A DNA stretch of 64,000 nt from Anoplopoma fimbria (Eukaryota; Chordata; Actinopteri; Perciformes; Anoplopomatidae): contig NC_072456.1 of the NCBI RefSeq assembly GCF_027596085.1, positions 22,155,218 to 22,219,217 on the forward strand, in the 5' to 3' direction. Below are positions 1 through 27,480 of the stretch, piece after piece (the first letter of the stretch is position 1; the number at the start of each line of letters is the position of its first letter). Both the position numbers and the translations under genes were made by a program. The notes beneath the pieces are model-generated. The model saw only the letters and a program-made list of their open reading frames with translations, did not search any database and was not told the DNA's origin.

Positions 1-229
1 CTTTGTTAGCTAACGTTAGCTTCAGTGCTAGCTGGAGGAGCCACGGCGTGAATCAGAGGGGTCACACTGGTGTCGGACGTGGACAGACGTGGACGATCAC
101 ACCTTCAGCTTGTTGTTTACACAAATGCTTGTTGCTAAATTATGTAAACATATAGCTTAAGGTGCACGTCAGCAACCAAGCCAGACATTGACACCCCAGC
201 AGAGAGATGTTTTGAAGCTGCAGCCTCTT

Positions 230-1710
230 AACATGATGGCAGTCTCACCCTGACTTGTGCATAAAGTGTCACATGCAAGCGTTAGTAGGTCAAATCCCTC
301 TTTTTCATCTGCTTAGATCTAATGCTGCCATCGGATACAACAAAGCTATTACAGAGGATTTATGATTTATAACAATATGGAGATTGTTCTGCAAGATGTG
401 TTTCTGTGAACTCTGTGAGCTCAGTTTTTGCACAAAGTGTCATGTTTTTACTGAAACACATGCAAGCGTTAATGGGTCAAATCCCTCTTTTTCATCTGCT
501 TAGATCTAATGTTGCCATGGGAATACAAAGAAACTATTACAGAGGACTTATAACAATGTGGAGATTATTCTGCAAGATGTGTTTCTGTGGGCATAGTTTT
601 TGCACAAAGTGTCATGTTTTTACTGAAATACATGCAAGCTTAGTAAACCTAAGTTATTAGGTCAAATCCCCCTTTTTCATCTGCTTAGATCTGATGCTGC
701 CATGGGATACAAAGAAACTATTACAGAGGATTTATGATTTATAACAATATGGAGATTGTTCTGCAAGATGTGTTTCTGTGAGCTCAGTTTTTGCACAAAG
801 TGTCATGTTTTTACTGAAACACATGCAAGCGTTAATAGGTCAAATCCCTCTTTTTCATCTGCTTAGATCTAATGTTGCCATGGGAATACAAAGAAACTAT
901 TACAGAGGATTTATGATTTATAACAATGTGGAGATTATTCTGCAAGATGTGTTTCTGTGGGCATAGTTTTTGCACAAAGTGTCATGTTTTTACTGAAACA
1001 CATGCAAGCGTTAATAGTTCAAATCCCCCTTTTTCTTCTGCTTAGATCTGATGTTGCCATGGGAATACAAAGAAACTATTACAGAGGACTTATGATTTAT
1101 TTATTCTGCAAGATATCTGTGGGCATAGTTTTTCTGTGTGTTTCTGTGGGCATAGTTTTTGCACAAAGTGTCATGTTTTTACTGAAACACATGCAAAGTG
1201 TCATGTTTTTACTACATGCAAGCGTTAATAGGTCAAATCCCTCTTTTTCATCTGCTTAGATCTAATGTTGCCATGGGATACAACAAAGCTATTACAGAGG
1301 ATTTATGATTTATAACAATATGGAGATTGTTCTGCAAGATGTGTTTCTGTGGGCATAGTTTTTGCACAAAGTGTCATGTTTTTACTGAAACACATGCAAG
1401 CGTTAATAGGTCAAATCCCCCTTTTTCATCTGCTTAGATCTAATGTTGCCATGGGAATACAAATAAACTATTACAGAGGACTTGTATTTAACAATATGGA
1501 GATTATTCTGCAAGATGTGTTTCTGTGAGCTCAGTTTTTGCACAAAGTGTCATGTTTTTACTAAAACACATGCAAGCTTAGTAAACCTAAGTCAGTAGGT
1601 CAAATCCCCCTTTTTCTCTGCTTAAATCTAATGTTGCCATGGGATACAACAAAACTATTACAGAGGACTTATGACTTATAACAATGTGGAGATTATTCTG
1701 CAAGATGTGT
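230..1710. repeat. Tandem repeat, about 180-bp unit, roughly eight copies
   Basis: A unit of about 175-210 bp recurs in the same orientation. Each copy carries a CATGCAAGCGTTAATAGGTC-like core, a CTGCTTAGATCTAATG block, an ATTACAGAGGA block and a CTGCAAGATGTGTTTCTGTG block. The core falls near 272, 459, 632, 822, 1002, 1211, 1393 and 1568. Copies differ by point changes and small indels, and one copy (about 1100-1230) has an internal partial duplication. Short open frames across it arise from the repetition and are not genes. Confidence 0.9.
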
Positions 1711-2938
1711 TTGCCTGAAGTGGTCGTGCATCCTGCTACGGCCCTGCTGACACCGACTGCTACCACCAGTATTATTACTAGTCACATTACTATTACTATT
1801 ACCTGTACCATTAAGCATTTTAGCTTTACTTCCACCCTGAAGCCCTTTTTGCTTTCTCGCTCTGCAGGTTTCCATGAATCGTTGTGGTACCTGGACGTTA
1901 GTCGTGCCTCCTACTATGAGTCGACTGACACCCACTGCTACTTCGATTATTATTATTAATCACATTACTATCCCTATTTTCATAATTATAATTCTACTGT
2001 GAGCTCAGTTTCTCAGGTGAATGTGTCATGGCATTCCTCGAGTGCCGTGTGTGTGTGTGAGATCACGTAAGACCAGCTGGTTGTGTTTTTTCGTTTGAGC
2101 TTTTCACATTCATTTAGTCCCTGCTCTGTCAGTACTAGCCTGATCCTTCTTTTCTCTTACATGTACTGTGGTTGTATTTCCACACACAATGATTTTCTGC
2201 ACGTCAGTGGCTGGTTGCAGTTGACTCATTGAAGAAGACAAACGGAAAAGGAAGCTTTTTGCAAATTCTGAGGTGATTTTCAGTAGTGTATAGTTCGCTT
2301 TCTCATTTATAGTAATTGCGGTGACACAGTCAGCGGACATTTCTCAGAATGTGTGAGTGGGGTCTTTCTGTATGTCTCATCTCCACCCACACTATACCTA
2401 GCCTAGCAGTCTGGTTATTTCAATTCCAGCTACTTGTTTGTTTGTTGTTATTCGAAATATGTACTGAATGGGTTTCGTGTCACTGAGTCAGAGTTGCTTG
2501 TTGATGTAATCAGCCGCTCCCCGTTGCTTTGGCTTGACAGTGGACTCTCCCTTTTACACCACGCCACAATCTGATAACGCCAACAGTTCCTGCCTCCTGA
2601 ATTTATTGCCTCACCCTGTTCCTTATGTTATGGTGTCTAAGTTAAAAACACAAGAGCGAGCATGTGAGGAATGTATACTGTTGATCAGCAGGATATCTAT
2701 TTATACTGGGACTAGCTGTCCTACACTGAATTAGAAACAGCTGACAGTCCCGCATGTGGAGTTCAGCAATATGGAGCCTATTCATGTGGCGGTGCACTCC
2801 TCCTGTTTTCAAAGCAGGAAAGACTTCCTCTCCCTTCTCCCATCCTCTCATGTCCATATGGTCAACTCTACAGGGAGGACAGCAGAGACTGCCTCTCTTC
2901 AGCAATGCTGTATTAATAGAATTCAAAAACACATGCCA

Positions 2939-2970
<32 letters not shown>

Positions 2971-5210
2971 CCAGTCACGTTTAAACTGCTTGCTGGTAAT
3001 AACAGAGCGCGCTCCGTCTAGATTCATTCTTCGCTCCCACAGAGTGTCGAGATCGCTGATCTCACCCACAGAGCATGAACACAGTGCTGTGTGTGTTGTG
3101 ATACACACACCATGGCTCTGGTACATGGCTGTTGCAATATAAGGCGTGCTTTTACTGCAACCCAGCCCCCAGAATGAAGCCCATAAAAATACTTTCATTC
3201 GCTCTGTGTTTCTCCCCGTCTCTCACTAAATCCCCACATCTGTGCATCTTTAAATGCTTCCATATGAAGAGCACTTCTGGTGGGGTGCAGCTCTTATCCA
3301 TCTGGTTCTGGGTGTGGGCACTAACCGGCCCTACATAGCATTTAAAAAAACATACTGCTGCTCAAGTCCTGCTGAACGTCTTTGGTTTGGTTCTCACCTG
3401 TGATCGTTATTCATAAGGCTGCAATTACTGTCAATTACTTGTCAAGGCAGCTCCTCTGGATAGCAGTATTCTGGTAGTCATCCATTTGTGAACACACATT
3501 GTTGTTTTTTCACAAAAGAAAGCCAGCACAGGTGTCTTGTTTTTTAGATACAGATGCTGTGTTAGTTTGAAATAATTTGTCTTCCGTGGTTAGTAGGAGT
3601 AGTACAAGGGTGTAAGCGACACGCCTGTCTTAGTCATTTGCTCTAGTAGGCTGCTGCATGTAATGGAGCAATGTGTGGCGTAAAACCCCTACACCCAGCA
3701 TTGTGACACACGGATGTAAGGAGACATTTGACTGAAGAGGTGTTGAGGAAAGGAGGAGTCGTACATGCGTCAGTATACCCAAAGCGGAGAGAGAGAGAGA
3801 GAGAGGAAGGAGGGTCTCTTGTTCTTTTTTGTCTGACTCGCTCTCAGACTGTTTATTTTTAGCAGCAGCTCTGTGCTGGTGGTTGCTGTGTGCCGTCTTT
3901 GTGTGAGCAGGTGACCTCCCCCACTTCAGCATCTCAGACGCCCACTCACAGAGTCTCTTTCATACACTCGCACACCTTGTACACCTTCCATGTTTTAGTG
4001 GAACACAGGGTGTTAAATCGGCAGAAGAAGACTTATAGGTCGTGCTGCTTGTTAGCAACATCAGCTAGCTTGACAATATAGACGTTGCCGAGACGCTGTG
4101 GTGACAGAAATAGCAGTAGACTTCCTGTGTTACCATGCATATTTGAGTTTGTGCGCATGCATGTTTTCAGCTTTGGGCGGAAGTTTGCGTAGTAGTGGCG
4201 GGGAATATTGAGCGGGAAGCCAGGAGCTCTAGGCTGTGAGCTGTTAGCTGCGGTTGCTGTGCCAGGGCCCTCGAACAGCTGATGAATACCAGGCTCTCCC
4301 TCCTCTCTCTGTCTCCACCCCCTCCTTCACTTTCACCACTTTCTAGCTCTTCTCACTTTCACTTTCTTTCCCTTTTACCCTCTGATTTCTCCCCCTCTCT
4401 AGCGTCCCCCTCTTTTTCTTTCCCTCCACCAGAGGCTCTTCTTGGCAGTGCGCTGGAGCCGGAGACAGAAAGTGGGTCAGTGGGTCAGCTAAGGCAACAT
4501 GCTCAGGCTGGCTGCGCTCTGGGTGTAACTCGAGTCCTATTCCTCCCACAGAGCTGCTGAGCACACTCCAGCTAAGATGACTAACTATAGACTCCCTGCA
4601 TGGGATCAATAGAATTACAATCTCATCTTATTTCATTAAGTTTTGATCTAGACTCAAGTTCCTTTTTGAATCAGATTAACTTGAATTAACTGAACCAATT
4701 TCCTGACGTTTCCGGATGTAATGAGAGCTAAAGTCAAAACTAGGAGGTGGGTTCAACTTCAGATTAACCTCTTCCCCTCCCCCCTCATACCATAAACCAT
4801 TTTGGTCTGTTTAAGGAGGGGGTGGGGGCCTTTAGGGGTAGATTGCATGTCAACAATATATGCCACATCAACGTCAAATATATCATATGGAAGCTTGGAA
4901 CCTGAAGATTGATATGAGATACTCAGTTTAGCTCAGCACTGTGTGTCAAGTTTTTCTAGTTATAAATGTTTAATAAACATTGTGTTATGGTAGACACCTA
5001 TTCAGATGTTGAAAGTGTATAAGGGCTAAGTACAATTATGGCTAATAACCTTAACCCTAACCCTAACCATTGGTTACACAGAGTTGGTCTTCCAAATACT
5101 AGATTAAGACAACAAGATCTTGAGGAACGCCATAGAAAAATCCATGCTGTGATTTTGTAACAAAACCTTTTTGATATATTGCATTTACCTACGATTGGAT
5201 GGCTAGCATC
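1711..5210. other. Gene-free stretch upstream of the first visible dot1l exon
   Basis: I see no convincing exon here. The stretch holds a degenerate internal duplication at about 1720-1970 with short ATT/ACT runs, a (TG)n microsatellite at 2938-2964, a (GA)n run at 3786-3806, a pyrimidine-rich tract at 4290-4430 and three telomere-like CCCTAA units at 5049-5068. Because dot1l exon 1 is not found, this is probably dot1l intron 1, but intergenic DNA is also possible. Confidence 0.5.
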
Positions 5211-5308
5211 TACAGTACCAGTCAAACGTTTGGACACACCTTCTCATTCAACTACTTTGAATTGAATTTGAATGAGAAGGTGTGTCCAAACTTCTGACTG
5301 GTACTGTA
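5211..5308. repeat. Foldback (hairpin) element, mariner/Tc1-type ends
   Basis: Two arms of about 40 bp face each other around a spacer of about 19 bp. The left arm (5211-5251) starts TACAGTACCAGTCAAACG and the right arm (5270-5308) ends CTGACTGGTACTGTA. Both carry the TTGGACACACCTTCTCATTCAA motif or its complement in near-perfect form. This is the structure of a collapsed miniature inverted-repeat element. The end sequence looks like a Tc1/mariner-derived family common in fish; that family name is inference. Confidence 0.8.
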
Positions 5309-5658
5309 TGTTCTGAAAATTCCTCACAAATCCCCATACTCTGAAGATACATGGAAAAAGCCATACGTCCTCTTCATGTCCAAGGTCTAAGTTTGTGGTT
5401 CTATGAGGCTGTGACTATCCCAGAGGTCAAAACAGGTCATTTTATACAGTGAAGTCAAGTTTTTAAAGCTGCTCTCACCACAATGAAGTGGATACAATGG
5501 GGACTAACATCGTCACATGCAAATTCCAGAGTGTCTGTGTTGTAAACATTGAGTTCCTGAATAGTCTAAACAGAATTCGGTGACGTTTGTGCTCACTGTT
5601 GTATCTCTGGCTGTTGTGTCCGTGAGCCGTTAACGCCGCGAGAGGTCGAATCAGACAT

Positions 5659-6431
5659 TACCGTATTTTCCGCACTATAGGCGCACTGTCAATGAATGGT
5701 CTATTTTCGATCTTTTTTCATATATAAGGCGCACCGAACTATAAGGCGCATTAAGCGAAACAAAACAGTCAGTCAGTCAAACTCTCAACATTGTTCAGTT
5801 ATAACACGTAAAATACAACACAATACACTCACTTTTTCAGTTCATTCCTCGTTCACAAATCCCTCAAATTCTGCTTCTACCTGCTGCTCTCTGTTCAATA
5901 ACCCACTGTTCAATGTTGTCCTCTAACTGTGGCCATCTCGCTTTGTTCCCTCGGAAACTCTGTGTGGTCTTCTTTACTTGGCGCTGGTCATCTTCTTGCT
6001 TCCTCCACTTCCGTACCATTGATTCATTAATGTTGAATTCTCTCGCAGCTGCTCTATTCCCATGTTCTCCTGCGTGACTGACAGCCTTGAGTTTGAAGTC
6101 CGCGTCGTAAGCGTGTCTCTTGACAGGAGCCATTTTGGGGTCCTTATACACACACACACTGTAATATTATGGTGAAGCACAGTGTGTATTACTCCGCGAC
6201 GCTCCTGACTACGGTGGCCGTGATGCTGCAAGCGGTGCGGCTTTGTAGTTTACCAAAGTCGTACTAAAACATTTTGACAGAGCGCCGTGTACCACACAAA
6301 ATCGCTTCGGGGTCAGTAAGCACAACCAGAATTAATCCATATATAAGGCGCTCCGGATTATAAGGCGCACTGTCGTTTTTTGAGAAAATTAAAGGCTTTT
6401 AAGTGCGCCTTATAGTGCGGAAAATACGGTA
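5659..6431. mobile_element. Pogo-like DNA transposon, internally deleted (773 bp)
   Basis: The element is bounded by perfect 21-bp inverted terminal repeats, at 5659-5679 and 6411-6431, which begin and end with TA as expected for a Tc1/mariner-superfamily target duplication. Subterminal ATAAGGCGC motifs occur on both sides. Inside, on the minus strand, lies the start of a pogo/Tigger-type transposase, so the copy is non-autonomous. Perfect terminal repeats suggest either recent insertion or constraint on the ends. Confidence 0.9.
5864..6133 (-). pseudogene. Truncated pogo/Tigger-like transposase (N-terminal DNA-binding part)
   Basis: The frame from the ATG at 6131-6133 starts MAPVKRHAYDADFKLKAV and continues through a helix-turn-helix of the CENP-B/pogo N-terminal type (GNRAAAREFNINESMVRKW), then a second DNA-binding stretch with KARWPQLEDNIEQWV. 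It stops after about 90 residues. The DDE catalytic domain is missing, so it cannot act as a transposase by itself. It lies wholly inside the 773-bp element and reads opposite to dot1l. Confidence 0.8.
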
Positions 6432-6813
6432 TATTTATAGAGTTTATTGCAATGTGTTAACATGAAGCTGGAATTCAGTTATTTCAGTGAGGGTGCCTGT
6501 GTTTTTACTATATGTATAATTTATATCCACTCATTATTGTGCCACCTGGTTTATGGAGTTTTCTACACTGTTTGGGGATTTCTACGCTCAGTTGCCAGTT
6601 TAATTAGGTGCACCGAGCTTTAACCAGTCCAGTGTAATAACACAGTCCTGCAATAAACGCCAGAGTCATGAAGGCTATAATGTTCAGACTGTTTTTGGAG
6701 AGTTGATGATTAAACTTAATAGTCATTTTGGAAGCTGTAGTTTATGGTGCTGTTGAATTTAATGGATCACATTGAGAGGTATTTATCATTTTGTTACCTC
6801 TTTCTGGTTTCAG

Positions 6814-21204
<14,391 letters not shown>

Positions 21205-23806
21205 CGTTTGGGGGTGAGGGGAAAGGGGGGAGGGCAATCAGAAGGTGGAAAGAGGGAGAGAATGAGAGAGAGAGAGACTAGTAGGGAGTGAGAGAGACAG
21301 GATACCTGTTTTTTCCTGTGCTCCACACAAGCTGTTGTTCTGATTGAACAAGGTAAGTCCATTCTTGGGTTTTAGACTTCAAGTATTAAAAACCGTGATG
21401 GGTGATTGTTTTGAAAATGACAGAATTTTTTGCCGTTTTGTCTTATTTATTATTTATTGACGTGTCAACTTCTGATCAACACCTTTTTTTTCTGTCTTTG
21501 ACGTTTCAGGTAACTGTTGAAAACTACCTCAAAAATTAAACAAACTATGCAAATGTCCAGGTGTGGACTAAAGCACTCTCCTCACTCACTGGTGCTTCAA
21601 AAACGTCTGCACTACCCAACCGCCTCCAAGACCGGCTTCTGTACTGGGATCTATCGGATACACACACTCGCACTCACACGCACACACACACGCACACACT
21701 AACCACCACTATAGTCGCATTGAGCAGAATTCATAGGTACTGGTCATGTTTAGGTGTCGGGTGCTTAAATGTTGGTTTAAAGATTTTTACAATAAGGAAG
21801 TCAGTACTTGCTGCTGCTCAGCACTGAATGAACTGATGTCTGCTTCAAATGAAAGGTGCTACATAGTGTGATAGTGTTTCTTTTTGTCTTAGTCACTATC
21901 AAAACAATCTGTTTTAATGATTTAATGTAACATTTGATAACAGATTGAAACACACAGACCGTCATTTTTGATCTGAACCTCATCACGTTCCATCCAACGT
22001 TTCACTTCATATGAGTGCATGTTTTTTTGCACACACAGACCAGTTCATTGAACTCTGCTCAGCTGTCATGCAGGTTGAACCTCTCTGCATGCAATGCTCT
22101 CTTATCTCTGTTTTCTTTCTTGGGTGAAATTCAATATTTGTTGCAACATGTGAATCTGAAACAAGATGAGGAACTTCTGGTCTAACGTCACACTGGATAG
22201 TAAGATACAGTTACTCATGTAGCAGAAGATGTGCAAGGAGGGTTTGTTGACACACTTTAAGCTCTGCTTATGTTGATGATTTACAATATTTTCATGTTTA
22301 ACTAAAATTAAAATGTGGGTTACTTAATTTTAAGACTCTTTACTTAAAAGCAAAGTGGTAAAACAATCTTAAAATGCTGTTCTGGCTGTTCCCTTTAGGC
22401 ACACCAAAACCTGTATTTCCCTTCTTTGCTACTAACTTGAGCAAAACCAGCTCGTTCACATTATGGAAATAATTCTTCAGGTGTGGTTCAGTGGTTCTCT
22501 TCTAATATCAACTGTCAAACATATCAGTGAAAGATTATTAGTTTACTTCTAAAAGGTAGTATTTGGTGTTTTTACTAGACAGAAATCAGGCATTACACAA
22601 TTTTAATTCTGTTAATGAATTAACTTAACAATATGGAAGTCAGTGTATTTTTGAAGGCTGAATACAGCATCGTTATGATGTCGGCCTTATCTGGAAAAAT
22701 ATGGGGAATTAGCAAGATTTCAACGGGTGCCAATGGTGCTGAGTCGAGTACATTTTTATTTAAAAACAAAACAAACATGAAATCCATTAAATGAAATGGT
22801 GCTATGAGGACATAATCAGCCACTTTCTGTATTTATTTACTTTTTTCTCTTCCTCAGTTGGGTCAGACACACTACGATGTGGGAACGCAGCCGGTTTACT
22901 TTTAAAGCAGGAAGTTTTAAGCTCTTCTTAATCCAAACTTATTCGTATTTATCTCTGCTGTCAAATGTTAAGGACATAAAACGTGGGCATGTGTATGTAT
23001 AATTACACTGCTTATTATAGATGATACAAACACACACACACACACACACACACACATGCATGCAGATCCTCACACTGAGAGAACTCCGAACCATAACCAC
23101 AACAAACTACTGGACTCTCTTCACACCTATTTGTTTGCTTTTTTTTTAATTGTGTAATTATTTTTATTTTATTTTGTAAACAATGTTCGTACTGTGAATG
23201 TGATTCATTCTCCGACTGTATAGTTGTGTATAATTTAGATTATTATATTTATGCTGTCCGTCTCTCTATTTGCCTTGGTATTTGTTTTTCTCTTTCAATT
23301 TATTTTTCTTTTGTTTTATCCTGAAATGTGTTGACATTGTAGAATGCAATAGTGTGTGTACTTGACTCACAGTCTGAAAAACAATGGTGCTAAATTAGGA
23401 CTGTAACTGATCTTATTTATTCGATAGTGAAAATATCAATAACAAATCAAATACTTGGTGCTGTACACAGGGACATTTATGAAGCCATTTTTTCTGGCAT
23501 TTTCTTTCACATATTTAATATGCTGTTATCTGGTTCTTTTAAATGCCTAGTGTCGCCACCTTTCGATAAATCTACTCTTCAACAGCTCGGTCTGAGTTAA
23601 CAGGAATGAGGACCTCGTGTTTCTCACGCCACAGTTTTAAACATAAGTCATCCCGCTTTGCTCTCAAAGCGAGCTGCTTTTCTTTTAGTGAACAAGACAC
23701 ACTGTTTTTGTACATACGTTTTTTGTTTCCCCTTGTAAGTCTATCCACCATAAACAGAAAGGTATATAAAATATGTATCTATATACAGTCTATATATATA
23801 AATAAG

Positions 23807-23837
<31 letters not shown>

Positions 23838-24207
23838 ATATAGGTGTTTTTGGCGCTGGCATTGTGACTTTAAACTCAGCCTGTTAAACAGGAGGCTTGA
23901 AGCCAATGAGAGTGAAGCATTGTCATCACATGACCTTAACAGATGGTGCCGAACAGTACGTGACTAAAAAATAAAAATCTGCATTTAACTCATACAAACA
24001 ACGGTGCTGTGGCTCGAACACAATTAGACTCCATCACTGGAACTGTCATCACTTTTCATCAGATGCTTCCACACATTTGTTTCTTATTTCTCTTTTATCA
24101 AACAGATTCTACAGGAAAAAATGGTGCTTCTGTTTCCAAACTGTGGAAGTTCAGATCTAACAAACTAGATCTTCACTGGTGCATAAAACAACTAAGCGTC
24201 AACCTCT

Positions 24208-24246
<39 letters not shown>

Positions 24247-25830
24247 ACACACTGTCTTTAGACGTCTTGCTGACAAGGCCCTACCTTGTAATGTGAGCAT
24301 ACTGTGTCTTTGCAAAGACACACTGATGTAAAACTCTGGTGTTAATGTGTGCATCACTTTTGGAGTGAGAGCAGCCAAGCTTCCTTTTTTTCCCTCTGAT
24401 AGCGGGAAAACACTTAAGCTTTGTTTGTGTGTGCGTGTGTGCTTTTTTCCCCCACTTGCCGGTGCATATCTAAGGGAAGATTAGACTAACAATCAAAGCT
24501 TTATTGTAAACTCCTGTCCTGTGCACTCACAAATGTGTTTCTCACCTGCGAGAAAGTCATTTTATTTTAGAACATACCTAGCGACTGTAGTCCGTTTGTT
24601 ACCAGCACTGAGAGGTCTTTTGTAATTACTGTCGATGCTGTTTTTGGTTTTCTTATTCTTGGTGTTTGATACAATTGCAGTTTCATGTTATGCTTTTGAT
24701 GGTGTCTCCAGATTACTGTCATTTTTCTTTTAATACTACTAGTCAGACAGACAGCACGGTGCTCTCCTTCACTTAAAACAAGGAAAATTGCAGCTATTGA
24801 TAAATACTACTCTCCTCCTGTTGTGCTGCGTGGTTTTATGGATTGATATTCTGCAAAACGAGCTTGCCCGGCGGCTTTTTTCTGACTGTCCAGTTTAACC
24901 TACGGAAATTTTCTCTTAATCTGGAAGGGCGTCGTGGTGTATGTGCAAGTGAGAATAGTCGTTGGGAACGTCACAAAACTTCATCGTCATTACAGATTTC
25001 CACCAGTTTTATAGCTAATTGTGTAATCAGTCAAAGGGATGAGGTGCTGTTATTCAAGCCCTTTGATATAAAAGCATGATTTAAATTAAAGCTTCTATGC
25101 AGATCTCCTTCCTGGTACATTATTGATAATCTGTGAGAGCTTTGCGGTCGAGGTCGTTTACTCTGAATCCTGCCAAAGGTCTAAACTCAGGAACTTCCCA
25201 GATGGCTTGAAATGATGTAAACAATTTTCTTAAAAAATATAAAACTACTGCATGTCACAGACTTATTCGCCATCTTGTGGCATGATTAAGTCCCTTTCTA
25301 ATCCAACTCAGGACCAGGTCGACCTCTCATTATGTGTATTACGAGGTGAAATTCAAAAATCAGGTCCCCTCAGATTCATTCTCAACTGTCGCATACATCC
25401 AGCGTCTCCAGTGAAATCCAGCTTTATGAAGCTTTACGAGTCTGTCTGACCTCCGGAAGCTGTGAAATGGCTACGACTTTCAAGCATCTTCCTTCATCTC
25501 ACGAATGCCTCTTGTCTAGATTTGCGTCTCCGAGGAGGTGGTTCACTGTGCTTTTGTTGGGATTCCGCCCCATTATTTAGTGGGATGAAAACAAAACAGG
25601 ACACACGTGACCTACAGTTCGCGTTCAGTGATCTCTGATCGGTGAAGCCAGGGCAGGTTTGAGGTGCAATAACGGCAAACGTACTTTCCAAAAGGCCCTG
25701 GGGTTTTTCATGACTTGTTACTGTTCGATGTTGGTGCTTTTATCCTAAGATGTTATAATGAAACAAATGGAATTCCTGTTTTTTCCCCTCCTGCATTTTA
25801 TGATTATTAATAAATAATGTTTCATATAAT
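21205..25830 (+). other. Probable dot1l 3' UTR and downstream DNA
   Basis: No coding exon is recognised. A consensus donor (AAG/GTAAGT, intron from 21353) and acceptor (TTTCAG, to 21509) could remove a 157-bp intron from the 3' UTR. Microsatellites occur at 21661-21700 (CA-rich), 23031-23056 (CA)n, 23803-23832 (TA)n and 24212-24252 (CA)n. AATAAA motifs near 23968 and 25809 are candidate poly(A) signals; I cannot tell which is used. Confidence 0.45.
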
Positions 25831-27239
25831 ATTTGATTTAATTTCTGCATGTGTAGTGGCATTTATGTGTGATCCAATTATTGTGTACTCTCACAGAAGA
25901 TTGCTGAAGTTCATATCATTCATCATAGTTTTGACCAAAAATTTGTTTTATTTTGAAATTACAATTTTTACAGCACATCTCTGATTATGATCATCATAAT
26001 AACCTTTAATTTGTATATTGAAAACGGCTAAATATTTCCACCGTATAAATATGTTTTTATATCAAATTTGATTGAACTGAATATTTCAGTTTAATGAGTG
26101 CTGCTGCATTTTTGCTTTTCCACAAATAGCCAGACCTCCATGTAACATACCTCACAGAAATGAAAGTATCTACAATAGCTTTCAATCAAAAGACTTAAAT
26201 GATGTTCAACATTGTGGCCCACAGTATGTTGGATAAAACCTCCAAAGTTCTTTACTAAATTTAGTTTAAAAAAAAAAAGGTGTTTGTGTTGCATCAGATT
26301 ATGTTTTTTACTAAAATGCTCTTCAATACGAGCCCTCATTCCCACAATATAGACTTAGAGAAAGAACCTCACATTGCTGTCAGGATGATGTGGTACCTGC
26401 CAAGAAATGTTCCACAAATACTGTGTTGATAACATGTTGCAGCCATTAGAGAATAAAGAACAGTTCTTGTCATTCCTCACTGAGGATTTGTGATGTACAA
26501 GTATGAGCCTTGGCTTTATCTCTTGGGATACACGGCTACTAAACAGCTCAGAGACCTTGACCGTCTGCAAAACAACACGGCAGCTGTGAGAGTAGTGATG
26601 GGAGTGACGGCTCTTTGAAGAGAATCAGATCTCACGTCTACATTCCTCTCTGGGAGCGGGACTTTGTTCTCTGGCCCTCCCCTGAGAGCTAGTAAAATTG
26701 TACACATTCATTAGGATAACATGCACAAAAGGGTGTTGTTTCATTCAACTCCTTCATCACATTCCCAAGTGCTGCATATCTCACCGCAGTGGGGGGGATT
26801 TCTGTTTAAAGGAATAGAAAGCTGCATGGATAACGTGGTTTTGGAGGCTAACCCGGAAGTTAGCAAAGCACTCTTTGCCTCGACAATAAAATAACGTGAT
26901 TTTTTCTATTGGATTTTGGATTATTCCTGAAAATATGCTCTGTGGCAAACATTATGCTACACGTTTTGTCCGGCAAGATAACAAATGACACCACTTTTAT
27001 GATTTTTGAAGCGTGAACACAATCAAAGTAAAAAGCTAACGTTAAAACAACGAGGCTGTGAAGGTGGACTAGTCAGCGTGATGACATTCTCATGGAACGG
27101 CCTTTTTTAGACACATAAACGCTTAAATATCCATGAGAGGGGTATTTATGACTTATTTTATATCATAGAACAAAACTTGACTTCGAGATAGTGAACCGGA
27201 CGTCCAAAAATGCAAACTCATTCCTGCAGCACTCTATAG
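25831..27239. other. Intergenic DNA between dot1l and amh, nothing recognised
   Basis: AT-rich DNA with no exon-like open frame, no RNA gene and no clear element boundary that I can identify. Confidence 0.4.
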
Positions 27240-27480
27240 TTCAATATTTTTTGGGAAATACGCACATTTGCTTTCTTTCCATTGATACCACTTATGTCTG
27301 TTAAAAATGAAGTTAGAGCTAGCTACCTGTTAGCTTAGCTAAACTTACAGGTCAGAAACAGCTAGCTTAGCTCTGACCAAAAGTATCAAAATCAGCCGAG
27401 CAGCACCTCTAAAGCTCACTATTTAACATTTTATTTCTTATTTGTTTCACCAAAAATTGTTTCTTTTATATGAAATACTG
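27240..27480. repeat. Interspersed percomorph repeat (AGCTAGC/TTAGCTTAGC family)
   Basis: The segment contains GGGAAATACGCACATTTGC, then TTAGCTTAGCT, CAGCTAGCTTAGCTCTG, then CAGCACCTCTAAAGCTCACT in this order. I recognise this succession as a degenerate copy of a very abundant short repeat of spiny-rayed fish genomes. I cannot assign its class (SINE or DNA transposon) with confidence. Confidence 0.7.

Noticed and set aside
406..1259. Several similar small open frames in the 180-bp repeat
   Set aside because: Repeated because the DNA is repeated; no splice structure, no conserved domain, and the frames break between copies.
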